From Deinandra increscens subsp. villosa (Eukaryota > Streptophyta > Magnoliopsida > Asterales > Asteraceae): a stretch of 64,000 bases of DNA. Positions 22,581-36,100 of this stretch are shown in pieces. A program made the translations under genes and the position numbers. Numbering within the stretch: the stretch's first letter is position 1; each line of letters begins with the position of its first letter. The notes under the pieces were generated by a model, which saw nothing but the letters and a program-made list of their open reading frames with translations, searched no databases and was not told where the DNA came from. The stretch covers positions 335,671 through 399,670 of the forward strand of contig JBCNJP010000027.1 of the NCBI GenBank assembly GCA_039602395.1, in the 5' to 3' direction.

Positions 22581-22719
22581 ACAAGTTATATTTGAGTGGT
22601 GCCTTGGACCCCACTAAGTATGCAGTAGATTCGCCCCTGCTGCATATAGGGGTAAATCAGTCATTGATGCATTAACCATAAAAAAAGCCCCTATATACCA
22701 CATATATATGATATATATG

Positions 22720-23961
22720 GGAAAATTGGATTTTAATAATACGAATTTTAACCTATTGGCCGATAATAATACGAATTTTAATGTTGGCATACAATAATAC
22801 CAATTTAACAATTTTGTCTCTAAATGATACACCGTTAGTTTTTTACTAACGGTGTTTAGTTTTTGCTGACTGTACTAGTGACGTGGATCCTATTTGGCAT
22901 TTTTAATTAAGTTATTTAACAACAGGGACTATATTTGTAGTTACTTTAAAGATTTGGGTTAACAAGGCAAAACTTGAGTATTTCATCTTCCTCGTCGTCT
23001 CCTCCGACCACCGGCCACCGCACTGCCGCCTCTTACTGACCACCAACATCCACCATCATCTTCCAACGTTCAGTCTGCGCTGACCAGAATCCGGCCAAAC
23101 CGCCATCGTGGTTCGTGGTCGGTTCTTGAATTTCACGCAAGTTCATTCATCTGATATATTTCTAATTAATTCATGATCGATCTTGGTTTCTGAGCAAAAT
23201 CAATTGCTCTTTGATAGATGAAATCAAATCTCGCTTCACAATCTCCTCATTTGAAGCCACCGGATCCGCCTGATCCTAAGTGTGTGATTTCGATTTCACC
23301 GGCGGGTGTGCCTCCGCTTCCACCTCCGCTTGGCTTCCAGCCGATCCCAACTCCACCTCCTCCGCTTTAAGCCTGATCCTAAGTGTGTGATTTCGGTTTC
23401 CGGCGACCTAGTTTCCGGCTACTTTTATCAATTCGAGACTCGGTGGTCTAAATCGTCGGGTTAGGGCTTCGCCCCCATTCATCTTCTTCTCCTTTCTATT
23501 GTGCTAATCCGAGACTTGGTGGTCTAAATCGTCGGCAACAGCCATGATTCCGTCCAATCCGGCGTCGACATCAGCGGCGACCTTCTGTGTGCATTCCGGC
23601 GACCTTCTGTAGAGATATTGAGGTGATGTTTAATTAATAAGAAGGGGTTTGGGATGTTGAGGTGATGTTTGGCTAGAAAATGGATGTAGAGATGATTTGG
23701 GTGTGTTTGGATGTAGAGGTGATGTTTGATTAATAAGAAGTTATTTAATAGAATTACAAATAAATCCTTTCATTTTTAGAAATAACAAAAACAGCCCTGA
23801 ACAAATGCCACATCAGCTGGACTAACACCGTTAGTAAAAAACTAACGGTGTATCATTCTAGAGACAGAATTGTTAAATTGATATTATTGTATGCCAACAT
23901 TAAAATTCATATTATTATCGGCCAATGAGTTAAAATTCGTATTATTAAAATCCAATTTTCC
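22720..23961. mobile_element. Pack-MULE-like Mutator element with long terminal repeats
   Basis: Long inverted repeats of about 140 bp at each end (start GGAAAATTGGATTTTAATAA) agree at roughly 95 percent by eye. They include the palindrome CCGTTAGTTTTTTACTAACGG. A 9-bp direct repeat ATATATATG flanks it (22711-22719 and 23962-23970), the Mutator target size, although the target is low-complexity. The interior (about 22980-23620) is GC-rich and gene-like: CCGGCCACC and CCTCCGCTTCCACC words, with internal duplications of CCTGATCCTAAGTGTGTGAT and GGTGGTCTAAATCGTCGG. No transposase is present. This fits a Mutator element carrying captured host-gene pieces. It ends 145 bp before the KCR start codon. 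Confidence 0.7.
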
Positions 23962-24036
23962 ATATATATGTGACATAACTCGTGTAATTAATATACACAA
24001 TATTTTTACTGTAAAAGTAAAAATTAAAAGCTAGTG

Positions 24037-24047
24037 TATATATAATA
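24037..24047 (+). promoter_or_regulatory. Probable TATA box of the KCR gene
   Basis: TATATATAATA, 60 bp upstream of the start codon at 24107. It lies in the 145-bp strip between the Mutator-like element and the coding region. It is the best TATA candidate here, but the surrounding sequence is AT-rich and no transcript start is known. Confidence 0.45.
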
Positions 24048-24106
24048 GGGCAGGCATTTGTTGATGGTTGTTGTGGAAAGTGGCCATCATCTATTGAAAT
24101 CAAAAC

Positions 24107-27100
24107 ATGCAACCTTCGTGGCTCATTTTCTTCCTTTTACTTGGTTTTGTTTCCATTTTCAAAATCATTTTCAGTTTCTTGAGATGGGTTTTCATTACTT
24201 TCCTCCGACCACCCAAAAACCTCAAGAACAAGTACGGCTCGTGGGCTCTGATCACGGGAGCAACCGACGGAATCGGTAAAGCCTTTGCCTTTCAACTGGC
24301 CCAAAAGGGTCTTGACCTAATCCTGGTTAGCCGAAACCTAGCCAAGCTTAACGAAGTCTCGGACGAGATCTTGTGGGCGCATCCAACCACGAGGATCAAG
24401 ATCTTCGTTGTGGATTTCTCGGGGGACGATGTGGCGGGGGGAGTTAGGAGGATGAAGGAGGCGATTGTTGGTGAGAATGTTGAGGTGGGTGTGTTGGTGA
24501 ATAACGTAGGGGTGACTTATCCTGTTGCCACGTATTTCCATGAGGTGGAAGAACAAGTTTGGATGAAAGTGATGAAGGTGAATGTGGAAGGTACAAGTTT
24601 GGTGACAAAAGCTGTGATCGAAGGGATGGTGGAGAGGAGGAGAGGTGCCATCGTGAATATCGGGTCGGGTGCCGGCATTGTTGTGCCTTCACATCCTCTA
24701 TATGCAATCTATGGTGCTACCAAAGCGTAAGTCGTTCCTTAATTGTTTTTTATATCTTTTGTTTAACTTCTTTCCTGCTTAATTTCTAATTTGACAGCAA
24801 TAACTTTCATTCCAGAACGCCAGAATTAAAGAAAGAGGTTATGGAAAATACAATCAATTTAATGAACCAGTAGTTTCCTTCTTCTTTTTTTTTTTCCATT
24901 ATTATAGCCGGCTTAGCTAGCTAGGTTGCTCTTTATGGCGGTTTGGTAGGTCAAAACTGACAGTTAAGGTATGTTAAACAGCTGGTTATATTAAGGTATA
25001 TTTGGTGTAGCTCAGTGATAAGAAGAGCAACGTCTTCTTTGATTGGGATCAAAATTCAAAATCTAAGAGTAATGTAAATTAAAATAATATGGTATGTTAG
25101 CCGTGAAAAAAATAATTTAAGGCCGGTTTGATATGTTAAAACTGACAGAGACTTGAAATATTCGATACAATATTGAAAATTATGTGACATGTAAACCTAA
25201 ACACAAAATTAGTTTTACGATTGACACGAACCAAACCCATTTTATCAGAAAGTGTATTTTAGTTTATTCTTTTTACATTAATTGCTCTAAAATTACAAAG
25301 TCTTATTTTTTTTACTTTTTTATATTTCAAAATTTAACATTCATTAAGTACCGAATCTATTTATAATTCCTATATAAACAATTTTCATGTCATTAGCTAC
25401 TATATAGACAATTTTTATGTCATTAGCTAAACTAAATACTGTTTCTCTTTATTTTTCTTTTCTTATTCTCTCTCAAAATATATTGTTTTTTCTGTTTTTC
25501 AAGCGCAACGAGTTTAACACATAAGTCAATTGGTAGTATAACAGATACAGTCATGTAACGTAACTTTTAGGTCATAAGCTTTGAGTGTTCGGTTTCTAAA
25601 TTTTAACGTCGTTACGTAATCTTTTTGTATAATTTACTTTGAGCAGTCATTTTATATTTCTGCTTTCTTTACGTTGCGTTAAAACTATGCAATTGTTTGT
25701 GTACTGGCGAGATCCCAACACCAATGCGCGGAGAGAAAAATCTAATTTTTTTTAACGGCGTTTGAAACTACCCCCAATTCTTCAATACCCAAGTGAACTT
25801 TCCTCATATGAGATTGTAACCGTCCATACTGAATTTGACACTTCAGTCTTGACTTACCTAGAAACATCATCAAGGAGGACCCCAACCACTTTGAGAAAAA
25901 ATATCCCTTAAGTCACGTTTGAACTTGAGACTCAAAGTCTTCAAGTTCTAACCATCATTATCTTACCATTAGACCAAATGCCCTTTTGGTGAATAAAATC
26001 TAGTATATATAAATATAAAACATACTTCGAAAAAAGTACATAGAAAACTAAACGAGTCCGTCTTATAATAAAGAGAGTAGCTACAAAGGGAAGGGTAGGG
26101 TAGGTTTGGTTTTCATTTTCATTAATGGGGTTCACGACAATTAGGTGTGTATATTGGCATAAAAAACGACACACACACAAATTGTGGGTAATGGTAGCCA
26201 TTAATTAAAATGTGAAAGATACGTATGGCCCGCCTGCCATGTTAATTAAGGTTGTGGTTACTCCAATCACATGCATATATTGAACGGATAGTTAATATCA
26301 TTACGTATACTAATTTTGGGCGGGTGGGTGGAGGAACATATGATTTTCTTTTTGAATAATATGTTTAGATTTAACGGTATTGTCTCTTTATATACATATG
26401 TATCTTGAATCCCAGAGGAAACTTGGTTATTTTAAAAAAACCCTTCATATACATATCTGAATTTCAAAGGAAACTCGGTTATTTTGAAAAAGTACCCGAA
26501 TCGAGAACCGGATCGAGGAATATATGAATTTTCCCCTCTCATCTCTAAACTCTTAATTTTCTTATTTTTTCTAAACCCTACAACACATCACTCTCTTCCC
26601 AACATTCTTTTAATCATAACAATATAATAAGAGTGGTTATAGAAAAACCCAGTGAGTTTACTAGAGAAACCCAATTTCTACGGTCGTTTTGCCCAAAACG
26701 GCCGTTTCAGGCAAAACCAGGTGACGTGTCGCGACGACGACAACCTTAAAATCCAGGGGGCCCCCATTTTCCACAAATCGTATTGAGGTCGTTTTGTTTG
26801 AAACGGTCGTTTTTGGGTCGTTTCACATGAAACGGCCATAAGAAATAGGTGAATATATCAATTTGGTGGATGGATATATCTATAGCCTATAAGAATATTT
26901 AATATACTAGAGAATAAATAATACATTTATTTATTGTAGTTGTTGTTATAAACTACGTAAATCAAATTGAACATTTTTAAGATTTTACACGATTCATAAA
27001 AAAAATTTATTGGCAAAATCTTTTTTTTTGAACAGCTAAATTTTTTCACCAAATACCACTAACCTTGCATTTGCAAGGATTTGAACCCATAACCACTTAC

Positions 27101-30100
27101 ATGGATGGGTAATCACCATACCACTAGGCTACAAGGCCATGGGTTTATAAAACCCCAACATGCATGGCTTTGATTATACTAATATATAGTAATAGCTTTT
27201 TATATGAATTGAAGGAACTTGTAGTATAAGCTTTAGTTAAAGTCAAATTGATGTATTTCAATTTGATTGAGTACAGGTACATTGATCAACTTTCAAGGTC
27301 TTTATACGTGGAATACAAGTCTTTTGGCATACATATTCAATGTCAGGTATTCATCTTTTTTTTTTTTTAACTGCTAACACACAACCACTAATTTACTTCT
27401 AAATTACAAAGGAAACATTATTGTTAGGGAATGAATCCATAACTTCCATTTTAAAAGGCTTACACCTCTACCAATTAAGCTATTCTCACTTTGATCATTC
27501 AAAAGAATAGCTATGAAAGAAAAATTAGTAATTTCTATTTTTAACTGTTAGTTAATATATGCATCTTCAAAGGAATAGCTATGTAAGAAAAATTAATAAT
27601 TTCTCTGAGTTCAAAAGAAACAAACTTAGCACGTTAGCTGATGGTCTAATATAACATAATCTTTAGGTCGTAGGTTTGCTGATAAGTTTTTTTTAATCAA
27701 AACATAATGTTTAGGACTTAGGTTCGATGCCAAATGTAACTTTTTGGTTGTATCAAAACACAACAGATATAACGTTTACTTTTTTAAGAAATCCAAACCC
27801 AATGAATTTAGCACAAAAGTTGATTGTGTAATGAGTATAGTCGTCTAACATAACTTTTTTGGCCTAATAATTTGAGTGTTTGAGCTTATAAATTTAATGT
27901 TGTTACGCATGCTTTTTCTATTTTCCTTTTTTTATGTTGAATTATATCAATGCAACTATTTTGTATACATACGGTATCCTCGGAGCAGCATGTGAGTTAT
28001 AAATCTAATTTAGTACATTTTAGTAGTGATGTCATATACAATCTTACTTTCTATGTTTAATATCTATATGGAAGATATACATTGGATATTACTACAAGGT
28101 TAATGGTAATACTTACACCTAGGGGTGTTAATCGGGTTAACCCGTTCGGGTTTCGGGTTATTAGGGTCGGGTTAGTCGGGTTTTTTTTTAAAAAAATCTT
28201 ACCCGCAACCCGACCCTATTAAGGTTCGGGTTAGTAGGGTTCGGGTTAGTCGGGTTTCGGGTTAGTAGGGTCGGATTAGTCGGGTTAGTCGGGTTTTAAA
28301 CGAATAGATATAATATAGAAGGAAAAAATATACTACTTATGCTTATAATATTATTTGAATAATTTAAATACATAGGTTCATCAAAATTAAACAAATAAAA
28401 ACTTAGAAATGGATAGATACTCACGTAAGTTTGCATAGACAGGTCTGTTTTTATTTTTTAGTTTTATGATTTAATCTCCCACTTGCTTAATTTGCAAAAA
28501 AGAATCAAAACATTGTAGTCATTAAAAATGCAAGATTAACACGAATTTATTCAAGAAACGTAAACACTTTGATAATTTTGCATAGACAGAAGCATACAAT
28601 ACCATTAGTGCAGGTCTATTTTTTGAACGAGCGATGTAGAGTTTAAAAAACATAAATTTTGTATTACAACAATATTAAACTTCATTCCGAATTGTGCTTA
28701 GATTAACCATATTTATAAAATAAGCCTATCAACCTATCATTATTCGGGTTATTCGGGTTAACCCGCAACCCGAAAGTTTTTAAAAAATTAACCCGAGACC
28801 CGACCCTAACAACATTTCGGGTTTGTCGGGTTAACCCGCTTAACCCGATTAACCTTTTTAGACCCTATTAGACCCGACCCTAATTAACTTATTCGGGTTC
28901 GGGTAGGGTCGGGTTAGTCGGGTTCGGGTATTTTCGACACCCCTACTTACACCAAGACATCAAGACACCAAACGCTTTTTCTTGCCACATCATCATTTTC
29001 CACTCCCACACCTTTTTTAAGTAATACCTTCACCAAGACCCCAAAACCCCAAACCCTTTTTTTAATAAACTATTTAAATTTTTAAAAAAGTTACAATTCA
29101 TAAAATTAATAAAAAAATTCCTAAAAAATACTTATATATATCGAAAAGTTTGGTTCGAAACTTTTGAGCCAAAGAACGGGATTCTTCATCCGATTTTTTT
29201 TGAACCGTCTTGAGCTCACGGCACATTTGTTCCCGTTCCATAATCTCGAGTTGTTTCGCCCGATCGTCCCGAATTTGTCGTTGTAGTTGGAGCTTTTCCA
29301 TTTGGATTTCGTTAAAAGATCAAAACGTTGCTCTAAATTTGAAGTCAAAGAAGAAGATGATTGACTTTTGCAGGATAATCTTTGGCTTTTTGTTTACCAA
29401 TTAGAAGTGCTGGTTCCCGGGGGGGGGGGGGGGTAGTGTGAGACAATGTCACACCCCAACCGACGGCGGAATACGTTAGGGCGCGAAGATTGTTCAAAAG
29501 CTCTCACAACACTAAATTAGGTTGCGATAATCATAATAGTTACCCATTTCATAGTAATTAAACAAAATATAGCATCCAAGTCACAACATACGATGAACAA
29601 CATAAAACATAGTCTAAGCATAACGGTTCATTATTTAATAAGGTCTCTAAAGCCGATGCAACCCTAAAGTGATGACATCCAAATCAAACAGCATGTTATA
29701 AAAAGAGTCAACTAAAAATAGTTGGTGAGAATTCATAGGTTTAATGATAACGTTCAAAATCATGCATACAAGTTTAACAAAATGATAATTGATATATTGA
29801 TAATTGATAAATAATAAGTTAACGTAATCCAACCCTTGACAATTAGGCTTTCAATCACAAGACGCCACACGCGAGGCAGGCCAAGTGGGCTTGTCAGGCC
29901 AATAGATCTATTATCGTAACCCCGACATGTTTAATGTTAAAAATTACGTTCATCGTTCAACCGTTCATCGTTCCATCGTTCAATCGTTCATCGTTCAATC
30001 AACCAATCATAATAACCATGTAATCATCGAACATAAAATACACATACGAAAAGAATTCGATAAATAAAATATGTTGCACCCCAAAAACATTTAAGTAAAA

Positions 30101-33100
30101 AGGGGGTATGAAAACTCACATGATGGCGAAAGTGTCGAGAGTAAAACTGAAGAATAGCGGCGCGAATCAAACCCGGAGATCACCTTTACGATCGAACGTG
30201 GTGGAGAAAAATACCGACAAAAGATAAATAACTAAATAAGTTTTCGAACGAATAAAACGTGCGACAAGCCATGACACGACGGACTCGATCGGATACGTGA
30301 CTCGTTGGTGGGGTATTTAAGTAATGATTATGAACATTTGTATGATCAAATGGCCAATCTAAAACTAGGTCAAACGTTTAGCAAAAAAATTATTTATTTA
30401 ACTATAAAACATTACGACGTCTCAACTTGATTATTTTCTATAAAATCAACCGAACCATATTTAGTCTTCAAAAATTAATTTAGGGCTGATCTATATATAT
30501 ATAACTATCAAATAAAATTTCAAGGCATAACTCCAAAGGCAATCCAATGATTTACTAAATGATTTATTTTTAAATCCCAAAAATACTAGTTAATTTAGCT
30601 TGAATATTTATACAACCAAGATTTCATTTTAGTCAAAGCAAGATCCTAGATCTAGGCCCAAGGTCATCTTTTCATGGCAAAAACCCTAGATCTAACATCT
30701 TAGCATAACAATAACATCACCTAATCAGGATCTGTTAAAATCTAATCATGTGAAAATAAGAAAAATACATAAATATCACCATTTTTCCCACAAAACCCTA
30801 GATTAATAATTATGGTGGTGATTATTTCATCCCAAGCTCTAGATCTACCATTAAAATGGTGTCCATATCAAGATTCAACAAGGTTGATTAGATAGAACTT
30901 AGATCTATGAAGATCTAAGGAAGAAAATAAGAAAAAAATGGACCTTTTTAGTATAAAAATTAAGATTTCATCATCAAAACACTAGATCTAACAATTATGA
31001 TGTTTTCTAATGATAAATCTTGTATAAAAATGAAGTATTTTCCAGCTCTATCGTAGATCTAACAAGATCTATAAAGATCTAGCATGTTATTAACAAAAAG
31101 TGTCATAAAAATCTATAAACATTGATAAAAATCCATTCTTTTTGTTCAAAATCACCAGATCTAGCCTTGAAATGCAAGATCTAGGTTTAGGAATGTATAA
31201 AAATTGAATCTTGATGATGGAGGATGAAGGATTCAAGAAGGTGGAGGTTCGGTTTGATGAATCTAACTTTTTTGGTGAAAAATCGACTTGATTTAATGCT
31301 TGAAATCACCAAAATTGGTCTCAAAAGCTTCAAGAATCTTGGTCTAGCCTTACTACAGTCGTTCTAGGGTTTTTAGAGTGATTAGGGATGAGAGCATGAT
31401 GGCTAAATGGAGAAAAAGAGCTTAAATAACTAAATTTTAGGGTTTTGGCCCGTCTGGACCACATGAGGACCGCGAGAGGTGAGCATGATCAGGCGCGCGG
31501 TCCTCGTACCCTAGTGACCGTGCTCCCTCTTGATGGTCCGCCGTTTTCGCGATAGTTTCTTTGTTTTTAAGCGTTTTCGGGCCTCGTTTTTTTTCAAATT
31601 TCCCATTTAACCTTCCCAACATGCTTAAAACATTAAATCCACGCAAAATGAATATAAAATATGTCCCATAATGATTAACGGTTGATAAGGTATCATAAAA
31701 AGTGTATTTTTGGTCGGTTTTGTCGTGTTTCTCGTTTTTCTCGTTTTTAAGCAATTCACCAACGTTTTACGATCCGATCCACAAACATGATAATGGATCC
31801 AATAACATGAAATTAGGTTAATAAACATCAAAATAGATCAATGCCCATATATTCGATTATCAATCAACGGATCGGGTTACAATACGGATAAGAATCAGAC
31901 AATCGGAAAACCCGAAATGTTACAGACAATCCCTCGACACTGAGGTCGATTGGGGAATCCCGAGCGACCGAGGGACTACTTGTGTAGGTGTTCGAATCGG
32001 ATGTTTTGGTTCTTTTAGAACCACCTTGGTCACCACTATCGTCGCATCCATAGTCCACCGTTGTGACCGCTCACCATTTAGGCGAGCGCTTTGCGACATC
32101 CCAACAATCCATCTTGTCAAAAGTAGCCCCTTTGTTCTCAAGCTTGTATCAATGATATGGGTCGCCTTTAAAAAGTCGGCTTCATTTTGCCCGCTCTTTC
32201 GTTGATTCATTTGGTTTATATAAATATTGTTGAACTTGGTTATCTTCGGGTTCAAATCCTCCCACTTTGAGTAAAGTTGATGCTTCGTTCGATAATAAGT
32301 TGATGGATCGTTGGGGTCAGGTACGGGACGCTTCATGACCGTGTGCCAATCATGTGTAGTCTCGTTCCAAAAGTAGGTTGCTTGTTGGGCGTCTCCTATA
32401 TCAACGACATAAAAAACAACATTAAAAAGGACAAAACATTTAAAATAATATATTTTTACCCTTCTTTGAATTTTCCGAATTGTCGACCCAAACTCTCGTC
32501 AACCCCACTTCCTCTTGGACCGTCCACGGTATGGAAACCCGTTTTTGAACCTCTTCGGGTTGAGAAGTTTGACCCTTTCTCTTGGCTTGGGTCTTCTTCC
32601 TTGTACCCTTTTTTTTTAAGGGGGGGGGGGGGGGGGTTGTTGGGCTTCCAACACAACATCGGGTTGGAAGTCGGGTTGAGAATCTAGTTCGGTTTTCATA
32701 TGGTGGCCGGTGTCATCTCGTAGATAAGGTGGGAAACCATCCTCTTGTCCCCAACCACCAACTTGAGAGGTCGGGGTTGGTGGGTCGGAATCGTTTTGGG
32801 TGGAGAAGAAGTTGTGAGACATTTTGTTGTGTGGTAGAAAAAATATAGAAAGAATAGATGAAGATGATGATTTTTTTTAGTGGTAAAAGAGTGTGTTTTA
32901 GGTTGGTATTTATAGGTGAAATGGGTAAAAAAAAAATCAAAAAACAACCGTTGAGGGGTGTTTTTGTAAAAAAAAAAAACCAAAAGAGTCGTTGAGGGGC
33001 TGGGGGTGTCAAATTTTTTTAAAGGGGTCAAAATGTAAAAAAAAAATCAAAAGAACCGTTGGGAGGGGGTGGGACCCTCTCCACCGGTCATCTCCACACA

Positions 33101-36100
33101 CCTCACAATCTCGGTGAAAAACCCCCGAGGGCCCTCCCCCGAGCTCGGCACCGAGCCTTGCATTTTGGTGTTACTGCAACCACCAAGCCACCGAAACCCC
33201 TCACCTAGCTCCTCGGTGGGGGTATTGCCAATATCCTAAGGGCGCCACATGATTTGATAGGGAACACTAATAATTAAATTGCGAGTTACTCTAGTTAATA
33301 GAATCGAGTTATTCGACTTTTGAAATTTTATGTTTGATTCGAATTTGATTTGAAACCGAGATAAATTTTACTAAAACGATTTGAGTTCAAAATTCAGATT
33401 CATGTTAAATTTGAAATTTGATTCAATTTGCACGAGTTTACTCGAACCGATTCAAATACAAAGAACTTTAACTTGACCTTCAATTTCAAAACTAGTGCAA
33501 ACTTGAATATTTTCAACATCAAAAACTATAAGTTAACATAACTTATTAAAATGTCAGATGGCCAACTCTATGACAATTGATCAAAATAATTATAAGTTAA
33601 TACTACTAATAAAACCTAAATATTTTACATCAACTCCATAAATAGCATTCAAATTTTCAAGCTTCATCAACCCCATAGCAAATGATCAAAAGAAAAGATA
33701 GTTGATGGTATACTATTTTAAAAAAATAAAAAATTAAGGACCAATTATATATATTATAAATTTCCATTAGATCTCACAGTAATTTACAAAGAATGTTGCG
33801 TGATGTACAATGATTTTAACTTGGTGTACCATATCTTGAGCTTAATGTACAATTTATATGTTTGGACATGTGTGCTTTTCAGATTTGGTATCTTACCACG
33901 TGTTCATTATTCTCCTTTTATCTTTTTTTTTTATAGAAAACCCCATTTCATAAAAACCAAAAAGACATATGTACAAACATTCCCAAGAAAAGCAACACTG
34001 AAAGAATAAAAACTTAAACAAACAACCCAGATTCTCCTTCATCGTTTCATCCTATGAATTTGATTTTGTTTCTCAAAAGAAAATTTCTTCTTCTTTGTAG
34101 CGAAATCTGTGTGGCAACCGGTATGTGCTTCGTTTCGTCGCTGTGTTTTCTCTCTTCCTGTTTCCTTTCTTCATCTTCACCGACGCGTCACTTTCGTAGA
34201 TTCGGAATTTGACGTGGCATCCTACGTGGCTTTATTAATCAGTGTCATGTCAATAAAAAACTAACGGAGTTAAAGAAAACTTAACGAGGGTCCAATAAAA
34301 TCCAACACCTTAATTTTTGGGGATAATTTTATATATATATATCCTTATAAATATGAGAAATATCATATATATCCAATCAAAATAAAAAATATCATATATA
34401 CCCAATTTAAATGAAGTTTTCCTTATTGACCATCTTGTCCCTACCAATTATATGAAATTTATAACCTTTATTTTGAGGATACGTAGTCTTCAGTCTCTAA
34501 ACCCACGCCTTCTTCACAAAGCATCGATTAGGGTTCTTTCAAACCATCAATAATCACGGTACATGTATAATTTTGATATAATCTAGATTATTTATTTTGA
34601 TATTTGCTAGTGTTTTTTGTTCACTCATCGTATCGGTTCTACTATTTTATATTTAATTATGGGATTTAATCTCCTTTTTTTAGTAGAATAATCAGACGAC
34701 CATAATGTATGCGGTTCATTAATTTGTAGTGGAGATTTTAATCTCCTTTTCTTCGCCGGTTCATTAATTTGCTTGTATACGTAAGAACTCCAACTATGAA
34801 AGTGAATTCAAAAGTTTCAAAATGCGATTTCAGTTTAGAATCAATTTTCTTTGCTGTAAGAATCCGGATTCTTTTGTTTGTTTGAAGTTCTAGAATTAAA
34901 GCTCATGTAAATTTGTGTTTGATAATAAAGGCAGGAAATAAAAATAAAGTTTTTAACAAATGATCAAATGGCATTTCATAATCTTAATTAGTGGGTAAAT
35001 TTAAAATTTTAAAGTTCTAGACAATTAAGGATAAAATGGTCATATTTTAAATTATTTTATTTGAATGGATATATTTGATATTTCAACAACTTTTCAAGGG
35101 TATATATGATATTAAATTTTCTGAATGGGTATATATGATATTTTTTAACTTTATAAGGGTATATATGAAATTGACCCTAATTTTTGAGATTAATGTAGGT
35201 CAATTTTGAAATTGGGATTAATATTGGCCAATTGGTAATAACTTGGATTATTAAAATCCAATTTTTCTTAATGTTACTAATAAAACCTAAATATTTTACA
35301 TCAACTCCATAAATAGCAATCAAATTTTCAAGATTCATCAACCCCATAGCAAATAATCAAAAGAAGAGATAGTTGATGGTATACTATTTTCATAAAAAAA
35401 TAAAAAATTAAGGACCAATTATACTCAATTGATGGTTTTGTGTGTTTCAAGCCAAATATTTTTTAAAAATTATCTATAATTTATAATTTATAATAGGGTA
35501 CGGCTATCAAATTCTAAAATGTGTAATTTTTCTTAATGTTACTAATAAAACCTAAATATTTTACATCAACTCCATAAATAGCAATCAAATTTTCAAGATT
35601 TATCAACCCCATAGCAAATAATCAAAAGAAGAGATAGTTGATGGTATACTATTTTCATAAAAAAATAAAAAATTAAGGACCAATTATACTCAATTGATGG
35701 TTTTGTGTGTTTCAAGCCAAATATTTTTTTTAAAAACTATCTATAATTTATAATTTATAATAGGGTACGCGTATAAAATTCTAAAATGTGTATAGAATAT
35801 AATTAAAAAAAGTTATATATATACAATTCGATTTTCGAATCGAATCGCAAATCACAAACTCAAAATTTGATTTAAATTTCGATCTCTAACTTTAAATCGA
35901 ATCGAATTCGAAATAAAAAATTCAAATCGAGTTCTTGATGGTGGTTTTTGATTCGAGTCGAATCGAATTTTGAGTTTTTCGACCCCGATTTGATTACTGA
36001 ACACCCTAGGGAACACAACACATTAACACAGACATTGATGAAATGCTTGGACAACTAGTTAGTAAAATATCATATAAATTTATATATTTAATAAAAGGTT

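Larger units (their letters stand above)
19723..22642. mobile_element. hAT-type element (outer layer of a nest)
   Basis: Left end CAGTGGCGGATCCAG; reverse complement of the right end CAGCAGGGGCGAATCTAC. These agree if the right end gained three bases. A perfect 8-bp target duplication CATATAGG flanks it (19715-19722 and 22643-22650), the hAT hallmark. Three younger insertions sit inside: a Harbinger MITE (20397-21116), a second hAT element (21213-22175) and a SINE (22467-22580). With these removed, about 1.1 kb of AT-rich non-coding DNA is left, so this is a non-autonomous element. Confidence 0.7.
28098..33236 (-). mobile_element. Harbinger-type element in KCR intron 2, split by later insertions
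   Basis: The left end GGTTAATGGTAATACTTACACC (interrupted by the hAT MITE at 28120) and the reverse complement of the right end (GGATATTGGCAATACCCCCACC) are imperfect inverted repeats. With the hAT MITE and the solo LTR removed, about 1.8 kb remains, the size of the ORF1-only element at 13511. It has the same layout: GC-rich right end, an AACCGTTG word repeated near 32945 and 33055, a TATA-like box near 32907, then ORF1. The flanks (CAA and TAA) do not form a clean target duplication. The short MITE at 48388-48681 has related ends. Confidence 0.55.

Noticed and set aside
22720..23961. Treating the 9-bp ATATATATG flank as decisive on its own
   Set aside because: The flank is TA-rich and could match by chance. 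The Mutator call rests mainly on the long, well-matched TIRs, with the duplication as support.
28130..28930. Interstitial telomeric repeats
   Set aside because: The words are CGGGTTAGTCGGGTT variants in both orientations, not tandem TTTAGGG. They sit inside a hAT MITE with its own TIRs and target duplication.
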